Below, piece after piece: positions 50,072 to 58,550 of a stretch of 64,000 bases of DNA; position 1 is the stretch's first letter; every line of letters begins with the position of its first letter. A program made the translations under genes and the position numbers. The DNA lies in NCBI RefSeq assembly GCF_007752935.1, contig NZ_CP036319.1:2046001-2110000 (forward strand), given 5' to 3'. The notes beneath the pieces were generated by a model. The model ran no database searches. It was not told the origin of the DNA and saw nothing but the letters and a program-made list of their open reading frames with translations. Source of the DNA: Crateriforma conspicua (GTDB taxonomy: Bacteria > Planctomycetota > Planctomycetia > Pirellulales > Pirellulaceae).

Positions 50072-51325
50072 CTATCGCGAGTGCTCGGCCGGATGCTTAA
50101 GGGTTGGCAGTGCGGTTTTGATGGCGATCGTGAAGACCATCAGGCCAAAAGCCCAGATGCCGACGGTGACTTTCCATTCGAGTTGGCTGGGGACGTATTC
50201 GACGATCTCGTGCAGCGTGCTGGGGACAAAGCCGGGGATGATCAGGCCCATGCCTTTTTCGATCCACGCACCGACGAATGCCATCACGCAAGCGGTCACC
50301 AGTAAAGGTCGCCAGCGAAATCGCAGCAGTCCCGGCCACAGGAAAAGCAGCGCCGCGGTGACATTCAGTCCGATCGCGGTCCATGTCCATGGCACAAGTG
50401 CGGTCTTGCCGTGCAAACCGAAGAACAAGTATTTCGCGGCGCTGACATGCGATCCGCCGGTGTAGAACTCAGTGAATAGTTCCGAGGCAACCATCAGCAG
50501 GTTGACCAGGATCGTGACTCGGATGATTTTGGTCAGCGTCGCGATCGGTTGATCGAGGCCGCCGACGCCGGTCAGTCGTTTGATCAGCACCATCGATACG
50601 ATGATGAACGCCGGACCGGAAACGAAGGCGGACGCGAGGAAACGCGGCGCGAGCAGGGCCGTATTCCAGAACGGTCGCCCGCCGAGGCCGCAGTACAAGA
50701 ACGCGGTGACGGTGTGGATCGAGATCGCCCAAACGATTGAAAGCATCACGAACGGGATGTACCACGTCGGATTGGGCTTGCGACCGAGGAACCGCATGTA
50801 AAGCAGATAGCCGCAGATGTGTAGGTTCAACAGCAGGTAGCCGTTCAGCACAATCACATCCCACGTCAACATCGAGATCGGCCAGTTGAATTTGCCGATG
50901 ATGGGCAGCATGTGCCAGAACCGATCGGGACGACCGAGGTCAGCGACGACGAACAGCAAGCACATCACGATAGCGGCGATCGCCAACAGTTCGCCGATGA
51001 TGACGACGTCGTGCATCTTGCGGTCATGATACAGGTACGCCGGGATCACCATCATCACTCCACCGGCCGCCAATCCGACCATGAACGTAAAGTTGGCGAT
51101 GTACAGTCCCCACGAAACCTGATCGGTCATGTTGGTGCCGATCATGCCGCCGGCGACTTGGTTGGCCCAAGCGTTCGCGCCGACCAAGAACAACGCGGTC
51201 AGCATCGTCATCCATGCGTAAAACGCGAACGAACCTTCGGTTGCCAACCATAACGATCGCCCGATGAACTTCGGGTAGCTTGTGACGTGCGATTCAGATT
51301 CGCTCGGTGTGATGATGCTGCTCAT
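50072..51325 (-). CDS. nrfD: NrfD/PsrC-family membrane quinol-interacting subunit
   Basis: From ATG 51325 (MSSIITPSESESHV) this is a 417-residue protein with eight to ten membrane helices. Examples are FAFYAWMTMLTALFLVGANA, IIGELLAIAAIVMCLLFVVA and ITVTAFLYCGLGG-like segments with ADLGRPDRFWHM, a motif of NrfD/PsrC subunits. It exchanges electrons between menaquinol and the iron-sulfur partner encoded just upstream (51520). It is separated from it by a paired CGCAGAG repeat. It is last gene of the minus-strand module. Confidence 0.85.
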   Translation of the reverse strand: MSSIITPSESESHVTSYPKFIGRSLWLATEGSFAFYAWMTMLTALFLVGANAWANQVAGGMIGTNMTDQVSWGLYIANFTFMVGLAAGGVMMVIPAYLYHDRKMHDVVIIGELLAIAAIVMCLLFVVADLGRPDRFWHMLPIIGKFNWPISMLTWDVIVLNGYLLLNLHICGYLLYMRFLGRKPNPTWYIPFVMLSIVWAISIHTVTAFLYCGLGGRPFWNTALLAPRFLASAFVSGPAFIIVSMVLIKRLTGVGGLDQPIATLTKIIRVTILVNLLMVASELFTEFYTGGSHVSAAKYLFFGLHGKTALVPWTWTAIGLNVTAALLFLWPGLLRFRWRPLLVTACVMAFVGAWIEKGMGLIIPGFVPSTLHEIVEYVPSQLEWKVTVGIWAFGLMVFTIAIKTALPTLKHPAEHSR

Positions 51326-51345
51326 GGTTCGTTTCGGAAAAAATT

Positions 51346-51515
51346 GACGCAGAGGCGGGGAGACGCGGGGACGCAGAGTTGTGGGATCGTTCCAACGCAG
51401 AGAACAAATCAAAAAACTAGATAGGGATTGAACTCAACTGCGACTCTGCGTTTTCCCTTCCCATCTTCTTCTCTGCGTCTCCCCGCCTCTCGCGACTCTG
51501 CGTCAACTTCTTCTC
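51346..51515. repeat. CGCAGAG-family repeat, inverted pair
   Basis: The left arm (51346-51412: TTGACGCAGAGGCGGGGAGA, CGCGGGGACGCAGAG, CAACGCAGAGAAC) faces a right arm (51428-51515: CTGCGACTCTGCG ... CTCCCCGCCTCTCGCGACTC). The arms are roughly complementary and would form a long imperfect hairpin between the FeS and NrfD genes. Confidence 0.7.
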
Positions 51516-51519
51516 CCCT

Positions 51520-52461
51520 CTAATCGAAGTAATAGAAGAAAGCTGGCTTCGTGCCGAGTTCTTCTTTAAGGATGTACACGCGTTTGTTCTCGAGGATCCA
51601 GCGGATGTTGGATTTTGGGTCGAGGATGTTGCCGAAGACTCGAGCACCAGTGGGGCATGCTTCCAAGCACGCGGGCAACTTGCCGCGTCGCGTTCGGTGC
51701 AAGCAGTACGTGCACTTTTCGACGACGCCGACCGGACGGATACGGTTGCTCAGGTAGCTTTGGTCGGGATTGACTTCCTTGGCCGGCACCTCGGGCTTCT
51801 TCCAATTGAAACGCCGCGCGTGGTAGGGGCACGCCGCTTCGCAGTACCGGCATCCGATGCACCAGTTGTAATCGACCACGACAATGCCATCTTCTTCCTT
51901 CCACGTGGCCTTAACCGGACAAACGTCGACGCACGGCGGCTCGTCGCATTGCTGGCACTGCACGGGCAGGTAGAACTTGTCGTCCTTCGGGACCGCTCCG
52001 GTGTAGGTGGTGGAGCCCTTTTCCATGTCCATCGTGCCCTTGGGCATTTCGATCACACGGATGTACGACTGATTCGTGTCGCGGTCGTGGTTGTTTTCCT
52101 TGTGACAAGCTTCGACGCATTTGCCGTTGCCGTTGCACACGCTCAGGTTGATCGCGTACACGAACTTCGTGCCGGGAATTGGTCGATCATCGGCGATCGT
52201 CACGTCGGCGTCGTATTTCTCTTTCGCTTCGGCTTCCAAGCGAGCGATCACGTCGGCCTTTTGTTCCGGCGACAATTCGCTGTAATGCGTCTGCATGAAC
52301 TCGGCGGCCGACGAATTCCTGGCGGCTTGCCGCAGCGGCGAGATTGCGGCAACGAACGCGCCAGCACCCAGTGTCGCGAACGCGCCTTTAACGGCGGCCC
52401 GTCGCGTGAAGTTTTCGACGATCGGAAGTGATGGCTTCTGCGGTGTTTCAGTGGTCGTCAT
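51520..52461 (-). CDS. nrfC: NrfC/DmsB-type four-cluster ferredoxin with Tat signal
   Basis: From ATG 52461 (MTTTETPQKPSLPIVENF) this is a 313-residue protein. A Tat signal (FTRRAAVKGAFATLGAGAF) is followed by four cysteine clusters: CNGNGKCVEACHKEN, CQQCDEPPCVDVCP, CIGCRYCEAACPYHARRF and CTYCLHRTRRGKLPACLEACP. This is the electron-transfer subunit that pairs with NrfD-type membrane proteins. It sits between a tetraheme cytochrome and NrfD, giving a quinol-linked electron module facing the periplasm. Confidence 0.9.
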   Translation of the reverse strand: MTTTETPQKPSLPIVENFTRRAAVKGAFATLGAGAFVAAISPLRQAARNSSAAEFMQTHYSELSPEQKADVIARLEAEAKEKYDADVTIADDRPIPGTKFVYAINLSVCNGNGKCVEACHKENNHDRDTNQSYIRVIEMPKGTMDMEKGSTTYTGAVPKDDKFYLPVQCQQCDEPPCVDVCPVKATWKEEDGIVVVDYNWCIGCRYCEAACPYHARRFNWKKPEVPAKEVNPDQSYLSNRIRPVGVVEKCTYCLHRTRRGKLPACLEACPTGARVFGNILDPKSNIRWILENKRVYILKEELGTKPAFFYYFD

Positions 52462-53170
52462 GCGATTCCGCTCCTTCGTGGTCGTGGTGGTCGGCACGCG
52501 GTGCGTTGAAGCGATCTTTCGGTTTAAAGCCGACCATCATCTTGGGGTAGGCCGGTGAGTGCGGATCGTGGCAATCAACGCAGTTGTTCTTCATTTGCGG
52601 TCCGCGAGTCAAATCCCAGTGTCCATTCATGCCTCCGTGAGCACCATGGGCGAACGCGGTCGCTTGCGGGCCGTGACACTGCGAACACATCGTCATGACG
52701 TCTTGATAAGCGACTTTGGTTCCGTCGGCCAATTTCAACGAATCGGAATCTTCAGGGTTGTGGCAGGCGTAACAGGCGAGCTTGCCGTGGTTGACAACCA
52801 ATCCTTGGTGAAACTCGTCGAGCGTTTCGGGCGTCTTGTTTTCAAGATTGGGTTGGCGAACGCTGTGACAGGTCGAGCAGGCGACTTCACCGCTGCGCCC
52901 TTGCGGGTCGAAGCCGGTCAGCTTGACTCGCGGCGGCCCGTCGGGCTGACGGATGATGACTGGGTGTGTTCTGGTAGTTGCGGAAGTGGTCGAGGCTTTC
53001 GACGAGCCTGTGTCCGCGGCGGGCCGAAGCTCTTGACGAGTTCCACTACGGATGTCTTCCGCAACTGGTGCCAAGCCATCTTGCCCGGCACGCTTTGACA
53101 CAACAACCGCGATCATGAAAACGACCAGAATTGACGTTGCGGCAAAGATCAGATTTGTCGGTCGAAGCAT
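52448..53170 (-). CDS. Tetraheme cytochrome c of the NrfCD module
   Basis: This 240-residue protein has an N-terminal membrane anchor (LIFAATSILVVFMIAVVVS), a Ser/Thr-rich linker and four CXXCH sites: CSTCH, CYACH, CSQCH and CVDCH. The C-terminal tail is His/Asp-rich (DHHDHEGAESHDDH) and may bind metal or act as a flexible end. It overlaps the FeS gene start by 14 bases. It is probably the electron exit or entry point of the module. It is divergent from napD, with only 125 bp between. Confidence 0.88.
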   Translation of the reverse strand: MLRPTNLIFAATSILVVFMIAVVVSKRAGQDGLAPVAEDIRSGTRQELRPAADTGSSKASTTSATTRTHPVIIRQPDGPPRVKLTGFDPQGRSGEVACSTCHSVRQPNLENKTPETLDEFHQGLVVNHGKLACYACHNPEDSDSLKLADGTKVAYQDVMTMCSQCHGPQATAFAHGAHGGMNGHWDLTRGPQMKNNCVDCHDPHSPAYPKMMVGFKPKDRFNAPRADHHDHEGAESHDDH

Positions 53171-53210
53171 CTCTTTTTGTCCAAAACACGGTTCCGCTGC
53201 TTACCGACAA

Positions 53211-53233
53211 TGTATACACTTGGGTGCACGTTA
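53211..53233. promoter_or_regulatory. Shared GGTGCAC operator-like motif between the cytochrome and napD genes
   Basis: GTATACACTTGGGTGCACGTT (read as two parts) matches the hmp upstream sequence at 58464-58484 at 15 of 21 positions, with GGTGCACNTT the conserved core. It lies ~65 bases upstream of napD and ~40 bases upstream of the cytochrome gene. Confidence 0.4.
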
Positions 53234-53295
53234 GCGAAACCCCGTTTTTGGATTCGCTTCGCCCGTTTTTCTAAGTCCTGTACATCGCAAGCCTG

Positions 53296-53547
53296 ATGCC
53301 AATCAGCGGACTCGTCGTGACTTTCGATTCACCGGTGGAGCAATGTACCGAGGCGGTCGAAACGCTGCGGGCAATGCCGGAAGTTGATCTAGGTCAAGTG
53401 CGAGACAATAAGCTTGCAATCGTCGTCGATACCGTTTCTAAAACACAGGACCGGAACGTTTGGGATGCGGTCCAACAATTACCAAACGTAACCGATTTGG
53501 CGATCGCAATGGTCGCTTTTGATGAGGACAAGGACGAAAACCCATGA
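53296..53547 (+). CDS. napD: NapD-type chaperone
   Basis: This 83-residue protein begins MPISGLVVTFDSPVEQCTEA and has the ferredoxin-like NapD pattern (short strands around LRAMPEVDLG and KLAIVVDT). NapD binds the Tat signal of NapA and holds back export until the cofactor is loaded. Its stop overlaps the napA ATG (ATGA). An FNR-like box, TTGATCTAGGTCAA, lies inside the gene at 53384 and may be fortuitous. Confidence 0.82.
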   Translation: MPISGLVVTFDSPVEQCTEAVETLRAMPEVDLGQVRDNKLAIVVDTVSKTQDRNVWDAVQQLPNVTDLAIAMVAFDEDKDENP

Positions 53548-55985
53548 GCCAATCCATGCAGACGTTAAGCCACGACCGTCGTCAACTGTTGAAAGCTTCC
53601 GCACTCGCCGCGGCCGGTTCTTTGGTGACCGGCGGATCGCTGCCGGTGGTTCAGGCTGACCAAGCCGTCGACGATTTGCCAACCGGCGAAGGCATGTCGT
53701 GGAACAAAGCACCGTGTCGCTTTTGCGGAACCGGTTGCCATGTGCAAGTCGGCGTGGAAGACGGCCGCGTCGTGGCGGTGGCTGGCGATAAAGCGGCCGA
53801 TGTCAACAAAGGTCTTCTTTGCGTCAAAGGCTATCACGTCGGCGGCATCCTGTACGGCAAAGACCGCTTGACCGAGCCGCTGCTTCGCCAAGAAGATGGC
53901 AGCTTGAAACCGATCGAGTGGGACGAAGCGATCAAGATCATCGCCAAGCGGATCTTCGATTCGCCGGAGACTTTTGCGTTCTACGGCAGCGGCCAGTGGA
54001 CGATTCCCGAAGGCTACGCCGCGCAAAAGTTCATGAAGGGCGGACTGAGCAACAATCACATCGACCCCAACGCTCGGTTGTGTATGGCGTCGGCGGTCAC
54101 GGGATTCCTAGGAACGTACGGCGTCGATGAACCGGCCGGTTGTTATCAAGACCTCGATGAGTGCGACGTGCTTATCACGTGGGGTAACAACCCCGCCGAA
54201 ATGCACCCGGTCCTGTTTTCACGCGTGACCGATCGCCGGTCGCGGGGTGAGAACGTTCGCATCATCGACATCGGAACCCGTCGGACCCGCACGACTGACG
54301 CGGCCAACGACTATCTGGAGATGGATTCCCACGGCGACGTTCCGATCGCGCTGGGGATTATGCACTTGCTGATCGAAAACGGCACCTATGACAAGTCGTT
54401 CGTCGAGAAGCATTGCAACTTCCGCGCTCACCCCGAATCCGGCAAGACACTGTTCGGCGAAGCGATCAGCGAAGATGAGTTTCGCAAACGCATCGCCGAG
54501 TACACGCCCGAGCGAGTTTCCGAATTGTCGGGTTTGTCGGTCGAACAAATCCGAATGCTCGGCGATCTGTTCGGCGACGATGACGTCAAGATCACCAGCC
54601 TGTGGTGCATGGGGATGAATCAGCACACGATGGGCACGGCGATCAACACCTTGGTTCACGGGGTGCATCTGCTGTCAGGCCACTTCGGCAAACCCGGCGA
54701 TTCGCCGACCAGCTTAACGGGGCAACCATCGGCCTGCGGAACCGTTCGCGAAGTCGGAACGTTGGCTCATGCGTTGCCCGGCGGACGCATCGTCGCCAAT
54801 CCCGAGCATCGTCAGCAATGCGAAGGGTTTTGGAACATTCCCGAAGGCCGCATCAACGCGACACCGGGTTATCACACGGTCAAAATGTTTGACCAATTCA
54901 CGATACCAACCGACGAAGGTGGCGACATCACGACGATGTTCGTGCAAGTGACCAATCCCGGTCAGACGCTGCCCAACTTGAATAAGCTGTTCAACGACAA
55001 GAAAAACCTCGCTGACAAATTCTTGATCGTCAGTGATGTCTACCCGACGCCGACCACCGAGCTTGCCGATTTGATTCTGCCCGCCGCGATGTGGGTCGAA
55101 AAGAATGGGATATACGGCAACAGCGAACGCCGCACGCAGCAGTGGTTCAAGATGGTCGATCCGCCGGGCGATGCTCGTGATGACACTTGGATGACGATCG
55201 CGATCGCTCACAAGTTGTTCGAGATGGGTCACGAAGGCATGAAGGACAAAGACGGCGAATTTATCTTCGCCGTCAAAGACGAGTCCGGCGAAGAAGTCCC
55301 GATCTGGGAATTCGATCGCTACTACGACACCAACGTCGACAAGCATCTGTTCGAGGAATATCGCCAGTTCACGACGATGAAGCACAAGAACCTCGCACCG
55401 TACGATGAATACGTTAAAGCACGCGGACTGCGTTGGCCAGTCGTCGAGCAAGAAGACGGTTCATGGCGGGAGACGAAATTCAGGTTCTCCGGTTTTGACG
55501 ATCCGTTTGTCGCCGAAGGAGAGGAGTTCGACTTCTATCACTCCTCGACCAAAGACGGTCGGGCACAAATCTGGTTCCATGACTATGAACCGCCGCCGGA
55601 AATGCCCGACGACGAATACCCGATGTGGCTTTGCACCGGACGCGTGCTGGAGCACTGGCACACAGGCAGCATGACGCGGCGATTGGCTCCACTGAATCGA
55701 GCGATGCCGACCGGCTACGTCGAAATGAACATGGAAGACGCCAAGGCCGCCAACATTCGCCAAGGCGAGAAGGTAATCGTCGAGTCACGCCGTGGCTCCT
55801 GCGAGTTGCCCGTTTGGATCGACGGTCGCGGCCGTCCGCCGCGTGGAACCATCTTCGTACCGTTCTTCGACGAAACAAAATTGATCAACAACGTCACGCT
55901 CGACGAGCACTGTCCGATTTCAAAACAGCCCGACTACAAGAAGTGCGCCGCGCGGGTGAAGAAGCTCAGCGAGGCCGAATCATGA
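53544..55985 (+). CDS. napA: Periplasmic nitrate reductase catalytic subunit
   Basis: This 813-residue protein has a Tat signal (DRRQLLKASALAAAGSLV), a [4Fe-4S] motif (CRFCGTGCHVQV ... GLLCVKG) and the molybdenum-ligand Cys in NARLCMASAV. Molybdopterin-dinucleotide-binding segments follow (WGNNPAEMHPVLFSR; the C-terminal domain has CTGRVLEHWHTGSMTRR). It reduces nitrate to nitrite in the periplasm using electrons from NapB. It is coupled to napD by ATGA and followed by a CGCAGAG repeat and the duplicated napB. Confidence 0.93.
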   Translation: MSQSMQTLSHDRRQLLKASALAAAGSLVTGGSLPVVQADQAVDDLPTGEGMSWNKAPCRFCGTGCHVQVGVEDGRVVAVAGDKAADVNKGLLCVKGYHVGGILYGKDRLTEPLLRQEDGSLKPIEWDEAIKIIAKRIFDSPETFAFYGSGQWTIPEGYAAQKFMKGGLSNNHIDPNARLCMASAVTGFLGTYGVDEPAGCYQDLDECDVLITWGNNPAEMHPVLFSRVTDRRSRGENVRIIDIGTRRTRTTDAANDYLEMDSHGDVPIALGIMHLLIENGTYDKSFVEKHCNFRAHPESGKTLFGEAISEDEFRKRIAEYTPERVSELSGLSVEQIRMLGDLFGDDDVKITSLWCMGMNQHTMGTAINTLVHGVHLLSGHFGKPGDSPTSLTGQPSACGTVREVGTLAHALPGGRIVANPEHRQQCEGFWNIPEGRINATPGYHTVKMFDQFTIPTDEGGDITTMFVQVTNPGQTLPNLNKLFNDKKNLADKFLIVSDVYPTPTTELADLILPAAMWVEKNGIYGNSERRTQQWFKMVDPPGDARDDTWMTIAIAHKLFEMGHEGMKDKDGEFIFAVKDESGEEVPIWEFDRYYDTNVDKHLFEEYRQFTTMKHKNLAPYDEYVKARGLRWPVVEQEDGSWRETKFRFSGFDDPFVAEGEEFDFYHSSTKDGRAQIWFHDYEPPPEMPDDEYPMWLCTGRVLEHWHTGSMTRRLAPLNRAMPTGYVEMNMEDAKAANIRQGEKVIVESRRGSCELPVWIDGRGRPPRGTIFVPFFDETKLINNVTLDEHCPISKQPDYKKCAARVKKLSEAES

Positions 55986-56001
55986 GCACCTTGCAAACTT
56001 C

Positions 56002-56112
56002 GCCCCCTGCGTCCCCGCGTCTCCCCGCCTCCGCGTCAAATTTACTTCCAAAGAAGTTGACGCAGAGTCGCGAAAGTCGGAGAGACGCAAAGAGGGATCA
56101 ACGCGGAGGTAA
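56002..56112. repeat. CGCAGAG-family repeat, inverted pair
   Basis: Left arm 56002-56042 (CTGCGTCCCCGCGTCTCCCC) and right arm 56057-56112 (TTGACGCAGAGTCGCGAAAG ... AACGCGGAGG). The last bases, GCGGAGG, appear to supply the ribosome-binding site of napB at 56119. Confidence 0.65.
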
Positions 56113-56118
56113 AATGTC

Positions 56119-56928
56119 ATGTTAAAAAGACTTGCCCCGATCTTCTTCGCGTGCGTCATTGCGTTCGCGTTCATCGGTTACTTCGTGGGAATTAGTGATG
56201 GCGTTCCGAAGCCTGATGGGCTGGACGAATCCGCATTGGTCGCAAAGTTCGACCAAGCCGAAATTGAATCGGACCCCAAGTTGATCCCTGCGGTCTCCTA
56301 CGCCGAGGTCTCGCAGACCGCGATGGGACCGACAGCGACGTGGAGTCTAAAAGGCCAAGCGTTGCCGCAACCGGAGTATGATCTCTACACCAAGATTGAA
56401 CCGAGCGAAGCTGAAAAGGAAGCGTCCAGCAAACTGCGGTCGTCGCGTCGCGCCTTCAACGGTGCTCCACCGATCATCCCGCACCCGGTTGAGAACACGA
56501 CCGATGCGGCTTGCTACGCATGTCATGGAAACGGCGTGAAGATGGCAGGCCTGAAAGCCAGCGTGATGTCGCACGAGTTCCTTGGCAACTGCGTTCAGTG
56601 CCACGCTCCGATGCCGCCGGCACCATTCCAAGATGCGGACACGTCCGTCGAATCAAGTTTCGTCGGCCTGCCGGCCCCCAAGGAAGGCAAACGAGCGTAT
56701 CCCGGCGCACCGCCGACGATTCCGCACTCGCGGTGGATGCGAGAGAATTGCAACGCGTGTCACGGCGGCCCGCACGGATGGGCTGGCATGGAATCGACAC
56801 ACCCATGGCGAACCAACTGCACCCAGTGTCACGCCCCATCGGCAACCCTGGACCAAATGCCTGAGGCCGAAATGTTCAGCCCGGATTCGGTCCCAATGTT
56901 GCCGCCGTTGGACGTGGTCGCCAATTAG
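56119..56928 (+). CDS. napB: NapB-like cytochrome c, duplicated to four hemes
   Basis: This 269-residue protein has an N-terminal membrane anchor (APIFFACVIAFAFIGYFVG) and four CXXCH sites: CYACH, CVQCH, CNACH and CTQCH. Two halves repeat the same plan: RAFNGAPPIIPHP ... CxxCH ... CVQCHAP, and RAYPGAPPTIPHS ... CxxCH ... CTQCHAP. Classical NapB has two hemes and ~140 residues, so this is a tandem duplication of the NapB domain. It would pass electrons to NapA. It immediately follows napA, separated by a CGCAGAG repeat. Confidence 0.85.
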   Translation: MLKRLAPIFFACVIAFAFIGYFVGISDGVPKPDGLDESALVAKFDQAEIESDPKLIPAVSYAEVSQTAMGPTATWSLKGQALPQPEYDLYTKIEPSEAEKEASSKLRSSRRAFNGAPPIIPHPVENTTDAACYACHGNGVKMAGLKASVMSHEFLGNCVQCHAPMPPAPFQDADTSVESSFVGLPAPKEGKRAYPGAPPTIPHSRWMRENCNACHGGPHGWAGMESTHPWRTNCTQCHAPSATLDQMPEAEMFSPDSVPMLPPLDVVAN

Positions 56929-56940
56929 CAGTCGTGCGAT

Positions 56941-56982
56941 AGGCTTCCAGCCTGTCAATTCGCTGAGACAGGCTGGAAGCCT
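56941..56982. repeat. Intergenic palindrome AGGCTTCCAGCCTGTC
   Basis: A perfect 16-bp stem (56941-56956 with 56967-56982) and ten-base loop lie just after napB. It resembles the 'gacaggctggaagcc' palindromes repeated in Rhodopirellula genomes. A terminator role is possible but no T run follows. Confidence 0.7.
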
Positions 56983-57027
56983 GTCTTACCTGTCGCAAGT
57001 CTTCATGCAGAATCGAAATTGAGATCC

Positions 57028-57795
57028 ATGAATTCATTGTTGCACAGGTTGAAACGACTCTTCTCTGCGACTCTCCGTCTACCCGTCTCTGCGTCAGCGT
57101 TCCTCTTGCGTCCCGCCCGTACCAACCAAAGCCGACGCGATCTTCTGCAAGGTCGTCTTTGGCGACTCCTGCCGCGTGACCGTTTTCCGCCGCTGGTGAC
57201 CCGGCTGCCCAAGCCACAAACGGAAGAACCACCAGCAGAATCCCCCCGCAGCATCGGCGGCATCAATATCGACCCGGTGCCCGCGACCGACCTTGGGAAG
57301 AAGTCCGTCGCGCGTTCGTTGCCCGTGCATCGTCCGCCCGGTGCGATCGACGAATTTCAGTTCTTAATCGGTTGCACCCGATGTGGCGACTGCATCACGG
57401 CATGTCCCTACGACGCCATTTTCAAAGCCCCCGATCGACTCGGCAATATCGCCAGCACGCCGATCATCCAAGCAGACACATCCGCATGCATGATGTGCGA
57501 AGACTTCCCGTGCATCGCCTCTTGCAAACCCGGCGTGCTGGTCGAGTCGATCCCACCAGTCATGGGAACCGCCCGCGTCACCGAGCACTTGTGTTTAGCT
57601 CATCACAACACCACCTGCACCGTGTGCGGCGAACGTTGTCCCGTCGAAGGGGCGATCACCGTCGCCGACGGAAAGCCGACCATCAATGAGGACACCTGCA
57701 CCGGCTGCGGAGTCTGCCGCTACGTCTGCCCCGCACCCGAAAACGCGATTCTTCTCATGCCCGCCTTCTCCCGTCCCGGAAGACCTCACGTATGA
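57028..57795 (+). CDS. NapG/NapF-like polyferredoxin
   Basis: From ATG 57028 this is a 255-residue protein with four cysteine clusters: CTRCGDCITACPYDAI, CMMCEDFPCIASC, CTVCGERCPVEG and CTGCGVCRYVCPAPENAI. SRRDLLQGRLW near residue 34 resembles the NapF/NapG N-terminus. The ~30 residues before it are encoded by a CGCAGAG-family repeat (57060-57098), so the true start may be TTG near 57108. It would carry electrons for the Nap system or help assemble it. No NapH or NapC is nearby. Confidence 0.75.
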   Translation: MNSLLHRLKRLFSATLRLPVSASAFLLRPARTNQSRRDLLQGRLWRLLPRDRFPPLVTRLPKPQTEEPPAESPRSIGGINIDPVPATDLGKKSVARSLPVHRPPGAIDEFQFLIGCTRCGDCITACPYDAIFKAPDRLGNIASTPIIQADTSACMMCEDFPCIASCKPGVLVESIPPVMGTARVTEHLCLAHHNTTCTVCGERCPVEGAITVADGKPTINEDTCTGCGVCRYVCPAPENAILLMPAFSRPGRPHV

Positions 57796-58112
57796 CCCCT
57801 GAAAAGCTCAGCCTTGAGTATCTGGAAAACAACGAGCCGCTTCCCGAAATCCTGCAAGCCGAATGGTCGGCGGATCAGGTGTTGCAGTTGTTCGATGATC
57901 TGCGTGATGGTGCCGATGTCCAGCATGTGCAAATGAAATCACCCCAGACGGATGCCACCGTCACGCTTGCCGAAGCCCACGCATCCTTCGCCGCCAAAGA
58001 AGCCATCGCGATTCAGGTGCGTTACGTTTTCGAGAACGAAACGTGGTGCGATACGATCATGCCTGGCGACCCCACCACCAAAATCATTCGCAATCGGCTA
58101 CCCAGCGGTTGA
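57792..58112 (+). CDS. Conserved small protein of the nap operon
   Basis: This 106-residue protein starts in the stop of the ferredoxin gene (ATGA). It has helix (QVLQLFDDLRDGADVQHVQM) and strand (AIAIQVRYVFENETWCDTIM) segments and ends PTTKIIRNRLPSG. I do not recognise a family. Coupling to the ferredoxin gene suggests a role in nitrate reductase assembly or regulation; that is inference. Confidence 0.6.
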   Translation: MTPEKLSLEYLENNEPLPEILQAEWSADQVLQLFDDLRDGADVQHVQMKSPQTDATVTLAEAHASFAAKEAIAIQVRYVFENETWCDTIMPGDPTTKIIRNRLPSG

Positions 58113-58120
58113 ACGAAAAA

Positions 58121-58266
58121 TTGACGCAGAAGCGGGGAGCCACGGGGACGCGGAGGTTGCGGGACGATTTCAATGCGGAGAACAAGCCAGCGCCGACGGC
58201 GACTTCGCGTTTACCTCCTCCTTCCCCTTTCTCTGGGTTTCTCCGTCTCTCGTGACTCTGCGTCAA
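58121..58266. repeat. CGCAGAG-family repeat, inverted pair
   Basis: Left arm 58121-58180 (TTGACGCAGAAGCGGGGAG, CGGGGACGCGGAGG, CAATGCGGAGAAC) and right arm 58207-58266 (TCTCCGTCTCTCGTGACTC, TGCGTCAACG). The order of motifs is the same as in the 51346-51515 copy. Confidence 0.7.
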
Positions 58267-58443
58267 CGTCCATAGCGACGGAGCACTTGAGTGATGTGAG
58301 CGACTTCTTCAGCGGGCGATGGCGTTTGGCTGCACGCCGACCGTTCTGCCAAACAAGTGAGTGCACGCAACGCGTATTCACTTGTTCTTGAAAGCATCCT
58401 TATCAAGCGAACGGGATTTTTCTGACCCGCCTAAACATACACC

Positions 58444-58484
58444 TTGACATGCAGGTTTAAACGTGTATCTTTTGGTGCACATTC
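58444..58484 (+). promoter_or_regulatory. Promoter of hmp with GGTGCAC motif
   Basis: TTGACA at 58444-58449 and TATCTT at 58466-58471 are separated by 16 bases, a good housekeeping promoter. TTGGTGCACATT directly follows and matches the motif upstream of napD (53211-53233). The hmp ATG is 80 bases from the -10 box. Confidence 0.6.
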
Positions 58485-58550
58485 TCTTTTTCCCTGTGTT
58501 TTAGCGAGTTTCCCACCTGCCCCACCCCACCCAACCTGAAACCGACACAC

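Noticed and set aside
51697-52431. A 244-codon plus-strand frame opposite the NrfC-like ferredoxin
   Set aside because: Antisense to a gene with four clear cysteine clusters and a Tat signal; no protein-like features of its own.
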